NCBI GenBank assembly: GCA_964410485.1
Contig: CAYPHJ010000008.1
Location: 4,543 to 68,542, forward strand
Direction of reading: 5' to 3'
Length of the DNA stretch: 64,000 bases
Source: CAYPHJ01 sp964410485
Lineage (GTDB): Bacteria > Desulfobacterota > Binatia > UBA9968
The translations under genes and the position numbers were made by a program. Positions 25,782 through 33,906 of the stretch are shown one piece after another. The notes below the pieces were generated by a model, which saw only the letters and a list, made by a program, of their open reading frames with translations, was not told where the DNA came from and did not search any database. Each line of letters starts with the position of its first letter. Within the stretch, counting starts at the first letter, position 1.

Positions 25782-27101
25782 CTACAATTGCCGTTCGATT
25801 GGGCGGGTGATGACCTCCATGATGCGCTCGCTCCAGGGCCGGTTTTGCCACTCCTCGAGAGTGATTCGCCTCGAGTATTGAAGATCTTCCTGAAAGGCTT
25901 TTTCCAATGCGCCCGCCGTGACAGCATCGTAGACAACGAGGTTAACTTCTTCACTGAGGGCAAAAGAGCGGTTGTCAAAGTTCGTCGTCCCGACGGCGGC
26001 CCAGACGCCGTCCACGACCATTGTTTTCGCATGCAGCAGTGCTGGCTGGTATTCGTAGATTTCCACGCCGCCGGAGAGCAAAGTTCCGAAAACTCGCCGG
26101 CTCGCCCAGTAGGCCAGGCGATGGTCGATAGTCCCCGGCGTCAGGGCCATCACCCGCACCCCACGCCTTACCGCGCTCAGGAGCGCCTCTTGCATCCGTT
26201 CATCCGGCAAAAAGTAAGGCGTAGTGATATGAATTGTTTTTTGCGCGGACATGATGGAAAGGAGATAGAGGAGGTAGGATTCGAAACTATTGCCGTAGGG
26301 CGAACTCTTGACGACTTGGGCATAAACCGAGCCCTTGGAGCTGAGGCGGGGGAAATACCTGTCGCCGCCAAGCACATTTCCCGTCGTCTCAAGCCACAGG
26401 TCAACGAACGCAGCCTGTAATTGATGCACGATCGGCCCCTCGACCCTGACATCTGTCTCACGCCAATGGTCGTTCTGACGGCCGTCGCCCGTCCATGCGC
26501 GGCTCACGCCGTGACCGCCGGTAAAACCGATTTCCCCGTCGATGACAAGCACGCGGCGGTGATTGCGGTAGTTCAAGCGACCGAGCTTCCAGGGGGTGAA
26601 CAAGTGAAACAGGTTGACGCCGCGAAACCACCGAAGATTGCAGCCCGCCTCGCGTAGCAAGACAGGAACATCCCTGGGGATTTTGGCGCCGTGCGAATCG
26701 ACCAACAGGTTGACTTCAACGCCGGCACGGCAACGCTCCGCAAAGCTTTCGGCAAGCTCGTAGGAAATCTGGCCATCCTCATACAAATACTGCGCGTAAT
26801 TGATCGTATGCCGTGCGGCGGCGATAGCTTGAATCATCGCAGGAAATATTTCTTCGCCGTTAAAAAGTAGCTCCACTTTATTACCGGCGAAGATCGGCGC
26901 GTTTGTATAGGCGGCAATAGTCGGGAAAAAAGACGGGTCGCCCAACAAGATCGCAGGAACGTTCCTGACTTGAGTGACAACTCCGCACCCTGAGATTAAG
27001 AGCAGGCTGAGTAATAATAAAGCCTCGACATGTAGGCGCGCCCAAGATCTAACTGAGACGGGTCGTAGATGGTGCTGGAATTGGAGGCTGCTATGACACA
27101 C
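25782..27101 (-). CDS. Phospholipase D-superfamily lipoprotein (cardiolipin synthase-like)
   Basis: 439 aa. A lipoprotein signal ends in LLLISGC. Two PLD half-domains follow: the first has NYRNHRRVLVIDGEIGFTGG, where Lys of the HKD motif is Arg (HxR), and the second has LLHAKTMVVDGVWAAVGTTN with FDNRSF. Cardiolipin synthases of the ClsB/ClsC type use this double HKD fold to join two phospholipids at the membrane. The His-to-Arg spacing change in the first motif could lower activity. Other phosphodiesters are possible substrates. The start is uncertain because a basic lead of about 28 residues precedes the hydrophobic signal. Confidence 0.87.
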   Translation of the reverse strand: MCHSSLQFQHHLRPVSVRSWARLHVEALLLLSLLLISGCGVVTQVRNVPAILLGDPSFFPTIAAYTNAPIFAGNKVELLFNGEEIFPAMIQAIAAARHTINYAQYLYEDGQISYELAESFAERCRAGVEVNLLVDSHGAKIPRDVPVLLREAGCNLRWFRGVNLFHLFTPWKLGRLNYRNHRRVLVIDGEIGFTGGHGVSRAWTGDGRQNDHWRETDVRVEGPIVHQLQAAFVDLWLETTGNVLGGDRYFPRLSSKGSVYAQVVKSSPYGNSFESYLLYLLSIMSAQKTIHITTPYFLPDERMQEALLSAVRRGVRVMALTPGTIDHRLAYWASRRVFGTLLSGGVEIYEYQPALLHAKTMVVDGVWAAVGTTNFDNRSFALSEEVNLVVYDAVTAGALEKAFQEDLQYSRRITLEEWQNRPWSERIMEVITRPIERQL

Positions 27102-27446
27102 GGTTGCGATTGACGAGAGTCAGGACTGCCGGCCTCCGGCAGCCGTCTGCACGTGCCGAACGCAAATTGCATGCCCCGAAGCTTGCAGCCCGTCCGCCTG
27201 CTGATCAGTTCTAATCGCGGCTTATCTGTCTCGTAATTAACACAAAAAACGCCGTAACGTTTCACAATTGAGACGCCGATCCCGATGGGGGCTTCAAGGT
27301 TGCAGAAATAGCTGTTAGGAGCACACAGCCGAGATAGGCCTTTGAGATGATCAGAGGTTTATGCCCGAGCGATCCTTCCGCAGTGCTCGCCTGGAGCAGT
27401 GTCCGAATGATACCCACGAGCGCCGACCAAGCTGAATCGACGATCT
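27102..27446. other. Gene-free interval
   Basis: Between the starts and ends of two minus-strand genes. No frame has protein-like composition, and no repeat or RNA structure was recognised. Confidence 0.4.
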
Positions 27447-28163
27447 CTAGAGATAACGGCGGCCCTCCATGGGGTCGGGGACTTCTAACCCGATCTTTGT
27501 GATGAGCGGATTAACCTCGGCAATGAACTCTTCCCGGGCCAGTGCGTTCGTTCGTCGTTTCAAGCCCCAATAAATGTATCTCTGGTCCCGGTTCGAATCG
27601 GACCTGCCGAACATATCGAGCGCTTTGACGTACCAAAAATCGAGTGCTTGCTGCACCCGCTGCTTGGATTCATCGCCTTTTTGGACAAGCTCGGTGGTTT
27701 TACTTTCCCCGTAACCGATGTGCCCGACTTCTTCTTTTATGATCTGCGGCAGAATTCTTTCCAGCGGCTTGTACGTGCAGCCAAAGAACTCCTCCAACTG
27801 ATATCGACCGACCCGATCGATCAGAAATCCAAAAACGGCAAAGTCTTCCCACGTCGTGATACTTCCGCGAAAGGCTTCGAGATAGCGCTTTTGGTTGGGC
27901 CAACTTAACACAAACGACACGTCCACGCCGGCATCGCCGGCAACCCGGGCGATTTTACGGAAATGATCCATCTCCTCCGCAGCCGTGCGCGCGACGAGCA
28001 GCTGATCAATCTTACTTGGCGCAGAGGGGAGAATATCTTTTACATAGAGATGGGGTCCGCCAATCTCGCAATCGGCCTGGATCGTGAGGACTCGCCCGAG
28101 TAGTTCCCTGTATTCAGGCCCCAGTTTGTCAAGGTCCTTGTGCTCAACTTGATCTCGAAACAT
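27447..28163 (-). CDS. PaaA/PaaC-type ferritin-like di-iron protein
   Basis: 238 aa from ATG 28163, with GGGAGGTG four bases upstream; an ATG at 28280 would read through a GTTCAAn repeat. The sequence belongs to the phenylacetyl-CoA epoxidase (PaaA/PaaC, also BoxB-like) ferritin fold. ExxH motifs are seen in AAEEMDHFRKI and KEEVGHIGYG, the likely carboxylate-bridged metal ligands, and helices such as GRYQLEEFFGCTYKPLERI are typical. PaaA is the catalytic subunit of a multi-protein oxygenase; partner subunits PaaB-E are absent here, so this may be a stand-alone member with an unknown substrate. It lies 249 bp downstream of the thioesterase gene on the same strand. Confidence 0.85.
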   Translation of the reverse strand: MFRDQVEHKDLDKLGPEYRELLGRVLTIQADCEIGGPHLYVKDILPSAPSKIDQLLVARTAAEEMDHFRKIARVAGDAGVDVSFVLSWPNQKRYLEAFRGSITTWEDFAVFGFLIDRVGRYQLEEFFGCTYKPLERILPQIIKEEVGHIGYGESKTTELVQKGDESKQRVQQALDFWYVKALDMFGRSDSNRDQRYIYWGLKRRTNALAREEFIAEVNPLITKIGLEVPDPMEGRRYL

Positions 28164-28184
28164 GTTCACCTCCCGGAATGTTAG

Positions 28185-28212
28185 GTTCAAAGTTCCAGGT
28201 TCAATGTTCAAG
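28185..28212. repeat. Four GTTCAAn 7-bp units
   Basis: GTTCAAA, GTTCCAG, GTTCAAT and GTTCAAG in direct tandem, just upstream of the ribosome site of the Paa-type gene. Member of the dispersed GTTCAAn family. Confidence 0.8.
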
Positions 28213-28411
28213 TCCTCGCCGCCGAGGTTCAAAGTCTGAATCTCTTCATAAGAGTCTACAGCCGGACATAATGATCTCAAGAGAGGACAATCCGAGCAAT
28301 CGCAAAGATAGACCGGAGACGGAAAAGAAGAGTGGACTGATGACCGACGACGGATGGCAGAAGATGGACAGACGAGCGAACCGGAACCCAGGTGGGAACG
28401 GCTGGCAAGCG

Positions 28412-28801
28412 TCAGTCGATTTTTGAGTCGGGTGGGGCGGCAAATCGCGTAACATCGATCAAGGCGCGCCGGTGGATTCCCTGACCGATTTTAACGCCTT
28501 GATCGTTGACTGCCGATACTGCAAACCGAAGTTTGCTGTCCTTGATCGCCAAAAGTTCCACTCTGACGGTGACATTCTGGCCGATCTTTGTCGGCGCCAC
28601 ATGCCTGACATCGACGTGAAAGCCGACGGTTTGCTCGTTTTCGTCAAGATGGGGCGCCAACAATCGAACGCAGGTTCCTTCCATCAAGCCAATCATCGCT
28701 GGGGTCGAGAGAACGTGATTGGTAAGCTGCTTTGCGCGCATCTCCGCGGTCGTCACATAAGTTTCTTCGTGTGCCAGACCGTTGATCAAACCCGCTTTCA
28801 T
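28412..28801 (-). CDS. FlK-like hotdog thioesterase
   Basis: 129 aa from ATG 28801, immediately after the GST stop at 28810; a longer reading from 28858 would overlap the GST gene. The hotdog fold is recognised by EETYVTTAEMRAKQL, LSTPAMIGLMEGTCVRLLAPHL and DVRHVAPTKIGQNVTVRVEL. This TPAMIGLMEGTC helix segment is the signature of fluoroacetyl-CoA thioesterase (FlK) relatives. They hydrolyse acyl-CoA thioesters in the cytoplasm; most are not fluoroacetate specific. The catalytic Thr-Glu-His triad of FlK is only partly identifiable by eye. The 8-bp gap to the upstream selenoprotein-like GST makes a shared transcript nearly certain. Confidence 0.87.
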   Translation of the reverse strand: MKAGLINGLAHEETYVTTAEMRAKQLTNHVLSTPAMIGLMEGTCVRLLAPHLDENEQTVGFHVDVRHVAPTKIGQNVTVRVELLAIKDSKLRFAVSAVNDQGVKIGQGIHRRALIDVTRFAAPPDSKID

Positions 28802-28809
28802 ACCACCGA

Positions 28810-29370
28810 TTACGGAGTTGCACGCACCACCGGACGCGACAGGAGTCGCTCCATCCATGCTTTTAGATCAGGTAGACTGTCGTCGATGGTCGCCTTGTAA
28901 CGCTCGCGCCTGACGAAAAAAGGGATGTATGTAATATCGGCGAGCGAGTAGTCGCCCGCAATGAAATCCCGTCCGCGCATATGTCGATTCAGGGCCTGCA
29001 GATACTGCTTCAGCTCCGCCGAGGATTTCTCGACCTCGTAATCGTGCGCGATCCTACCGCCGGCGTGTTGCAGCCGCGTATTGCAGTAATCTACCCAGAT
29101 GCGCACCCGTGACCGCGCCAGCGGGTCCTTGGGCATCAGCGGCACCTCCGGATAAGTCTCATCCAGATATTCGTTAATGATCGCGGACTCATAGACGACG
29201 GCCTCGCCGTCTACAAGCACCGGAACTTTGCCGTAAGGGTTGAGTTCCAGCAATTCTTTCGGCTTATTGCGTAGATCGCATTCGATCAGCTCATAAGGGA
29301 TCTTTTTTTCCGCCAGGACAAGCCTTGTCCTGTGGGCGTAGGGTCAAGGACCGTAGGAGAAGAGCTTCAT
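28810..29370 (-). CDS. GST/SspA-like protein with in-frame TGA read as selenocysteine (candidate selenoprotein)
   Basis: 186 residues from ATG 29370, which has GAGGTGA five bases upstream. Codon 9 (29344-29346) is TGA and the frame is otherwise open to the stop at 28810. The N-terminus reads MKLFSYGP, then TGA, then PYAHRTRLVLAEKKIPYE, the classic first strand and helix of a GST thioredoxin fold. The TGA lies at the position held by catalytic Cys or Ser in SspA/omega-type GSTs (P-C-P-Y). NPYGKVPVLVDG with the cis-Pro, and YESAIINEYLDETYP, complete the N-domain; a helical C-domain with FIAGDYSLADITYIPFF follows. A SECIS-like hairpin directly after the TGA supports selenocysteine rather than a nonsense mutation. 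No SelA/SelB/SelC genes lie in the window. Confidence 0.8.
29310..29343 (-). promoter_or_regulatory. Candidate bacterial SECIS element inside the GST gene
   Basis: On the transcribed strand, the TGA is followed by 18 nt and then an apical loop AGGCU. The loop is closed by a perfect 7-bp stem CAGGACA/TGTCCTG (29314-29332); CGC/GCG can pair below the stem with a small 5' bulge. Bacterial SECIS elements sit immediately 3' of the UGA with the loop roughly 16-37 nt away and a G among the first loop bases; the E. coli fdhF loop is AGGUCU. Both rules are met. SelB would bind this hairpin to deliver selenocysteyl-tRNA. Confidence 0.75.
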
Positions 29371-29448
29371 AGAATCACCTCGTCGTTTTCTCGCTTGTAC
29401 CATCGTCGTCTTACGATCGCAACTGAAGAGCCGGGGGCGCTGAGTCAA

Positions 29449-29919
29449 TTATTTCAGTTTCCGACTCGGTCTTTTGCTCCAGAACATTTTTCGGTGTGGT
29501 ATTCCCGCCTCAGCGAACAGCTCGCCGGAGGAGCGAAAACCCATGGATTCATAAAAACCGACTACCGGGACTTGTGCGTGGAGATAAATCTGGCGCACGC
29601 CTCTCTTTGTGGCGGCGGCCAGCGCCCGCCGCAGCAGCTTCTTTCCTATCCCTTTTCCACGGTGTTTCCTGAGAACCGCCATGCGGCCGATTTTCGCGCT
29701 TCGCCGGTCGATCACAACTCGCGCTGTTCCAACAGCTGTGTTGGATTCAAACGCAAGAAAGTGGATCGCCCGAGCGTCGTCGCGGTCCTTCTCAATGGTC
29801 TGCGGCACGCCTTGTTCTTTTACGAATACACGCTCGCGAATAGCAAAGGCCTTTTTCAAATCCTCCTGCGAGGAGACCCGCCGCAGCCGAACCGTCATAT
29901 GCACAGGTTCGTGTCCCAC
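29449..29919 (-). CDS. GNAT-family N-acetyltransferase
   Basis: 156 aa from GTG 29919 (or 149 aa from ATG 29898). The acetyl-CoA-binding motif A is IGRMAVLRKHRGKGIGKKLL (about 76-95), preceded by a strand GTARVVID and followed by IYLHAQVPVVGFYESMGF. The N-terminal FAIRERVFVKEQGVP is the signature of the ElaA/YjcF-like subgroup. It transfers acetyl from acetyl-CoA to an unidentified amine or protein in the cytoplasm. It is the gene just upstream of the GST on the same strand, separated by 78 bp, so it may join that transcript. Confidence 0.88.
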   Translation of the reverse strand: MGHEPVHMTVRLRRVSSQEDLKKAFAIRERVFVKEQGVPQTIEKDRDDARAIHFLAFESNTAVGTARVVIDRRSAKIGRMAVLRKHRGKGIGKKLLRRALAAATKRGVRQIYLHAQVPVVGFYESMGFRSSGELFAEAGIPHRKMFWSKRPSRKLK

Positions 29920-30043
29920 ATTTCATCTGTTGTTGGCAACCACTCGAAGCTTTTAGCATGAATCGGTTTGATATTCCGGCCGTTACCGGTTACAGTCGGG
30001 GCCTTACAGGGTTCCCACCGACGCCGGAAAGATTAGCCGCACT

Positions 30044-30787
30044 ATGCATGCTCAGGGGCAAACGTACTACGAGTGTCATCGAAACGCAGAATGGCACTCC
30101 AGACGTGAATTTGTGCTTATCGTTCTGATCCTCGTCATTGGGCTGGCCGGCGTGGCTCTCATTCCTCCCGAGCTGCCCTCTGCGGCCGTGGGCGAAATCA
30201 AGGTTGCCAAGTTGATGCCGCTGGCGAGCTGGGAGAAGCAATTCAAGATCATTGAAGGCGAAGATAGAGGCAAACTGGTACCCCTGGTGTTCGAGAGCGA
30301 CCCGGAGCGTGAACAAGGCTGGAGGCTTATCTTTGGCGACTATGCGAGCGTGGTTATGCGCAAAGATGCGGCCGGCGCGCTGGTAATGGAGCGTCTCGAC
30401 CTGCTTAAAAGCCAAAGCTACATCGTGTACGAACCGCCGCTTCCCATGTTGCCGCGAGATACTGGCGCGGCAGCGTCAATCCGGCGACATGCTGAGTTCA
30501 AAATGTATAACTCTAAGGATGGAAGGCTTAGAAGGACGGGACGTGTTACTCACGTTGTCAAACAGATTTCCTCTTCTCGGTTTGATACACCCGCCGGCCT
30601 TATAGATGGCTACAACGTGGATATCGAACACGGCATGCAGATGCAGTATGCACGGCTCAACATCGCGTTGAGACTTGGCTGCCGTATCGACGACGGCCTG
30701 GTCTATGGCGCCGGCCGATATACGCTCAGGAAGTTAGGGCTTTTTTCCGAGACGAGGTCGGCAGCCGCCGGGCTCGCCGATAACTAA
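30044..30787 (+). CDS. Membrane-anchored protein of unknown function
   Basis: 247 aa. A short basic lead is followed by one transmembrane helix (FVLIVLILVIGLAGVALI, about 23-40) and then a soluble domain of about 200 aa, presumably outside the cytoplasm. The domain has alternating beta-like segments such as EIKVAKLMPLASWEKQF and GYNVDIEHGMQMQYARLNIA but no recognised family. The strand was chosen because the membrane helix and acid/base balance are coherent in this frame. The start is uncertain; the ATG lacks a clear ribosome site. Confidence 0.6.
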   Translation: MHAQGQTYYECHRNAEWHSRREFVLIVLILVIGLAGVALIPPELPSAAVGEIKVAKLMPLASWEKQFKIIEGEDRGKLVPLVFESDPEREQGWRLIFGDYASVVMRKDAAGALVMERLDLLKSQSYIVYEPPLPMLPRDTGAAASIRRHAEFKMYNSKDGRLRRTGRVTHVVKQISSSRFDTPAGLIDGYNVDIEHGMQMQYARLNIALRLGCRIDDGLVYGAGRYTLRKLGLFSETRSAAAGLADN

Positions 30788-30861
30788 GCGCCGAGGCGCG
30801 CGGCGTATCTCGCTATTCCTAATGGCGAAGTAGAAAAAAATCCGGAAAATGTCGCTGCCGT

Positions 30862-32352
30862 TTACGGGGCCGGGTTCCCACTGCTGTCATACAGGCGTAC
30901 GCTTGCGTAGTTTTCCAGGACGGGTTTGATCTTGCGAGCGTCGCCGACCGCGACGATCTGAAGCTTATCGGGATTGAGATAGGACCGCGCCACGCGCTGA
31001 AGATCCGCAGCCGTGACGGCGTTGACCTTTTCGGGGTAGCGATCCCAGTAATCCTCGGGCAAGTTGTACAGTTTGCGTATGAGCGCAAGGTTTAGAAGCC
31101 GTGCGGGCTGCTCCAGCGCGAGCGCAAATGCAGCAACGACAGCGCGTTTGGTGGAAGTCAGCTCGGCTTCTCCGACCGGGGATTCGCGGACCCGCCGCAC
31201 CTCATTAAAAATCTCCGCCAGTGCTCCGCCAGTCACTTCTGTGCGGACATCGGTGCCTGCATTCCACGGTCCCGGATATGCCAGCGCGGTGAAGCTGCTA
31301 TAGGCGCCATAGGTATAGCCCTTGGCCTCGCGCAAATTCAAAAACAAGCGGCTTGCGGGTCCACCGCCCAAGAGGTGATTCAAGACCACCATCGGGATGA
31401 AGTCGTCACTACGCCGGTCGATTGCAATGTTACCCACGATCAATGTTGTTTGCACCGAGTTCGGCCGGTCTACAAGATACACGCTGCGCGCGTCAGCGGG
31501 GGAGGGATTCGCCGGCAGCGGCCATTTTACCGGCGGGCTTTGCCAACCGCCCAACCATTTTTCCAGCTTTGGCAGCAACTGAGAAGGATGGATATTGCCG
31601 GCAAACGCCAGCACCGAGTCGTTGGGTGAGTAGCGCTGACGATGCCAGTCACGCAACACATCGGGTGTCAGGGTTGCGATCGATTCGGGCGTAGCCGTGA
31701 CCGCCGCCGCGGGATGCGTGCCAAACACCGCCCGATTGAACCTTTCGGCAGCGAGAAATCGCGGCGATGCACGTTGCTGGCGCAACTGGACCAGAGCGCG
31801 CTTTTTGAACTGCTCCAACTCGCTAGCAGGAAACGCCGGGTTTAGTAGAATGTCGACCGCGACGGGAAACCACTCGTCAAAATTGTCGCTCAATCCCGAA
31901 GCAGTGAAGACCGTGTCGGTGGAACCGAAATTGGCGCTGGCCCCAACTGCCGCGCCGAGGCGGTCGAGTTCCTCGGCAATTTGCCTCCCGCTCCGTTTTT
32001 GCGTGCCTTCACGCAGCATCTGGGCGGTGGCAGAAGCCAAGCCCGGCAACTTCCCCGGCTCAAAGAGCGCCCCCGCCCCTCGAATATGGAGCTGTGAAAC
32101 GACGCTGGGTAAACGATGATCCTCGAGGACCAAGACGGTCAATCCGTTGGACAGCTTCGCCTCTATTGCCCGGGGCAGTCGAACCTGGAGAATCTCCTCT
32201 GAAACGGGAGCTTTGCTCTTGATTTCAAGTTGGCCGGGCGCGACGCCGGGAGCGTGACCGGGAACTTCCTGGCCCGCGAGCGACAGGGGGAAGAGCACAA
32301 GTGCGGTAAGCCATACCAGCGCGCGCGGGTATTTCTTCCAACGTGCAACCAT
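30862..32352 (-). CDS. M16-family zinc peptidase homologue lacking the HxxEH site
   Basis: 496 aa from ATG 32352; GTG 32367 is an alternative. A signal peptide (LVWLTALVLFPLSLAGQ) precedes an M16 fold: LSNGLTVLVLEDHRLPSVVSQLHI, GQIAEELDRLGA-type helix and the later NHLLGGGPASRLFLNLREAKGYTYG. Where active M16 enzymes have HxxEH this protein has LASATAQML, so it cannot bind catalytic zinc. It is the inactive partner of the adjacent active M16 protein encoded upstream at 32521-33906, an arrangement known for bacterial periplasmic M16 pairs and for mitochondrial processing peptidase. Confidence 0.9.
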   Translation of the reverse strand: MVARWKKYPRALVWLTALVLFPLSLAGQEVPGHAPGVAPGQLEIKSKAPVSEEILQVRLPRAIEAKLSNGLTVLVLEDHRLPSVVSQLHIRGAGALFEPGKLPGLASATAQMLREGTQKRSGRQIAEELDRLGAAVGASANFGSTDTVFTASGLSDNFDEWFPVAVDILLNPAFPASELEQFKKRALVQLRQQRASPRFLAAERFNRAVFGTHPAAAVTATPESIATLTPDVLRDWHRQRYSPNDSVLAFAGNIHPSQLLPKLEKWLGGWQSPPVKWPLPANPSPADARSVYLVDRPNSVQTTLIVGNIAIDRRSDDFIPMVVLNHLLGGGPASRLFLNLREAKGYTYGAYSSFTALAYPGPWNAGTDVRTEVTGGALAEIFNEVRRVRESPVGEAELTSTKRAVVAAFALALEQPARLLNLALIRKLYNLPEDYWDRYPEKVNAVTAADLQRVARSYLNPDKLQIVAVGDARKIKPVLENYASVRLYDSSGNPAP

Positions 32353-32520
32353 CGTAGAAGCTTTCACTCTCCTACATTCACGAGTTTCGCGGCTTGGCAA
32401 TTTTTCGATCGCGGCGACTCTCGCGGGCGGGGTCTATTCGCGCCAAGCCGCCACGCCTGCCCTGAGCGAAAGTCGAAGGAAACGCCAAGTGATGCTTGAA
32501 ATAAAAAGATCTCACGCCAA

Positions 32521-33906
32521 CTAGCTCGACTCCTTGGGCTTGGTTCTCGGTAATGTGGTCACCACAGTCCTGTTCGATGACTGAAGATAAATATCGGCCA
32601 CACGCTTGACGTCCGCCTTGGCCACCTGTTCGAAGTTGGCCAAGACCGTGTTAACCAAACTGGGTTCATTGTAGTAGATTGCATAGCGGCCGAGTGCAAG
32701 GGCGCGGGAGCGCGTGCTATAGCGCGCCTGTACTTCCTGCCGGCGGAGATTGATGCGGACTTTATCCATTTCCCAATCATCTACAGGGACTTTTTTTAGC
32801 CGATCAATCTCTTCGTAAATCAAGCGCTCGACTTCCTGAAGGTCGACCTCCGGCCGCAGAACCGCAGAAACCCAGAACAGCGAGAGTCCGCGGCGCTCTT
32901 CCGGACCGGCGGAAACCGTGACAGCCAACCCGAGATCCTTCACTAGTTTTTGATAAAGACGAGATGATAGATCGCCGCCCAAAATCTGCCCTAACACGCG
33001 CAGAGGATACCAGTCCGGCGTGTTGCCGGGTACCGTTTTGTAAACGATGTCGATTCTCGGTGCCTGCGCGAAGGCGTCCTCTACGAGTCTGCGACGCTCG
33101 GCGGTTTGCTTCGGCTCGCTCATGTCGGGGCGCGATGGCCGCGGTTGCGAGGGAATGCCTTCGAAGTATTTTTTTATCAGCTCCAGTGCCTTGTCGGTCT
33201 GGAACGCTCCGACGAGCGACAACACCGCGTTATTGGGGGCGTAATAGGTGCGAAAAAAAGCCCGCGCATCTTCCACCGTGACCGCATTTAAGTCTTCCAT
33301 TGAACCAATGGTGGAATGTTTATAGGCGAAATTATCATAGGCGGTTTCAATCACAGCCTCGTAAGTTCTGCCGTACGGGCGGTTGTCATACATCTGGCGG
33401 CGCTCCTCCTGCACCACATGACGTTCGTTGTCGAGATTGGCTTGAGTGACTTCGAGCGAGCGCATCCGGTCTGCTTCCAAAAAGATCCCCAACTCCAGCT
33501 GATTAGCCGGCATGGTTTGAAAATAGTTGGTGCGGTCGGGGCTAGTGGTGGCGTTGGCAGTGCCGCCGTTATTCGCCACCAGGATAAAGTGTTCGCCTTT
33601 GCCAACATTTGCCGAACCTTGGAACATCATGTGCTCGAAAAGGTGCGCGAGACCCGTCCGGCCGGGTGGCTCATCGCGTGATCCCACATCGTACGTGAGC
33701 GCGATGGAATACGTGGGCGCGCTGTGATCCTCGGAAAGAAGAACTCGGAGGCCGTTTTTTAACGTGAAGTCCTGAAACACGATCTTGGGCCTGGCGGTTT
33801 TGACCGCAGGAGCGTCGCCCGCAACAGAGTGCGCAATCGTAAGCGCCAGGAACAGGGCGCAAAGGACGCTCAACGGAGGCAGTGTCTGGGCAGGTTTTCT
33901 TTGCAC
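32521..33906 (-). CDS. M16-family zinc peptidase, catalytic subunit
   Basis: 461 aa. Signal peptide (LPPLSVLCALFLALTIAHSVAG, about 10-31), then the inverted zinc motif HLFEH within RTGLAHLFEHMMFQGS (about 83-98) and the distal Glu region in ETAYDNFAYKHSTIGSMEDL. The C-terminal half carries QILGGDLSSRLYQKLVKDLGLA. Such peptidases degrade peptides in the periplasm. Transcription continues into the inactive M16 homologue after a 168-bp gap, so a heterodimer is likely. Confidence 0.93.
   Translation of the reverse strand: MQRKPAQTLPPLSVLCALFLALTIAHSVAGDAPAVKTARPKIVFQDFTLKNGLRVLLSEDHSAPTYSIALTYDVGSRDEPPGRTGLAHLFEHMMFQGSANVGKGEHFILVANNGGTANATTSPDRTNYFQTMPANQLELGIFLEADRMRSLEVTQANLDNERHVVQEERRQMYDNRPYGRTYEAVIETAYDNFAYKHSTIGSMEDLNAVTVEDARAFFRTYYAPNNAVLSLVGAFQTDKALELIKKYFEGIPSQPRPSRPDMSEPKQTAERRRLVEDAFAQAPRIDIVYKTVPGNTPDWYPLRVLGQILGGDLSSRLYQKLVKDLGLAVTVSAGPEERRGLSLFWVSAVLRPEVDLQEVERLIYEEIDRLKKVPVDDWEMDKVRINLRRQEVQARYSTRSRALALGRYAIYYNEPSLVNTVLANFEQVAKADVKRVADIYLQSSNRTVVTTLPRTKPKESS

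Noticed and set aside
27585..27605. tRNA T-loop-like GGTTCGAATC
   Set aside because: Inside the Paa-type coding sequence, with no acceptor or anticodon stems around it.
28164..28280. Extended start of the Paa-type protein
   Set aside because: The extension translates a GTTCAAn repeat, and a good ribosome site precedes ATG 28163.
28810..29253. GST as an ordinary gene starting at the alternative TTG near 29253
   Set aside because: It would remove the first strand, helix and catalytic position of the fold, while perfectly GST-like sequence continues upstream through the TGA to an ATG with a good ribosome site.
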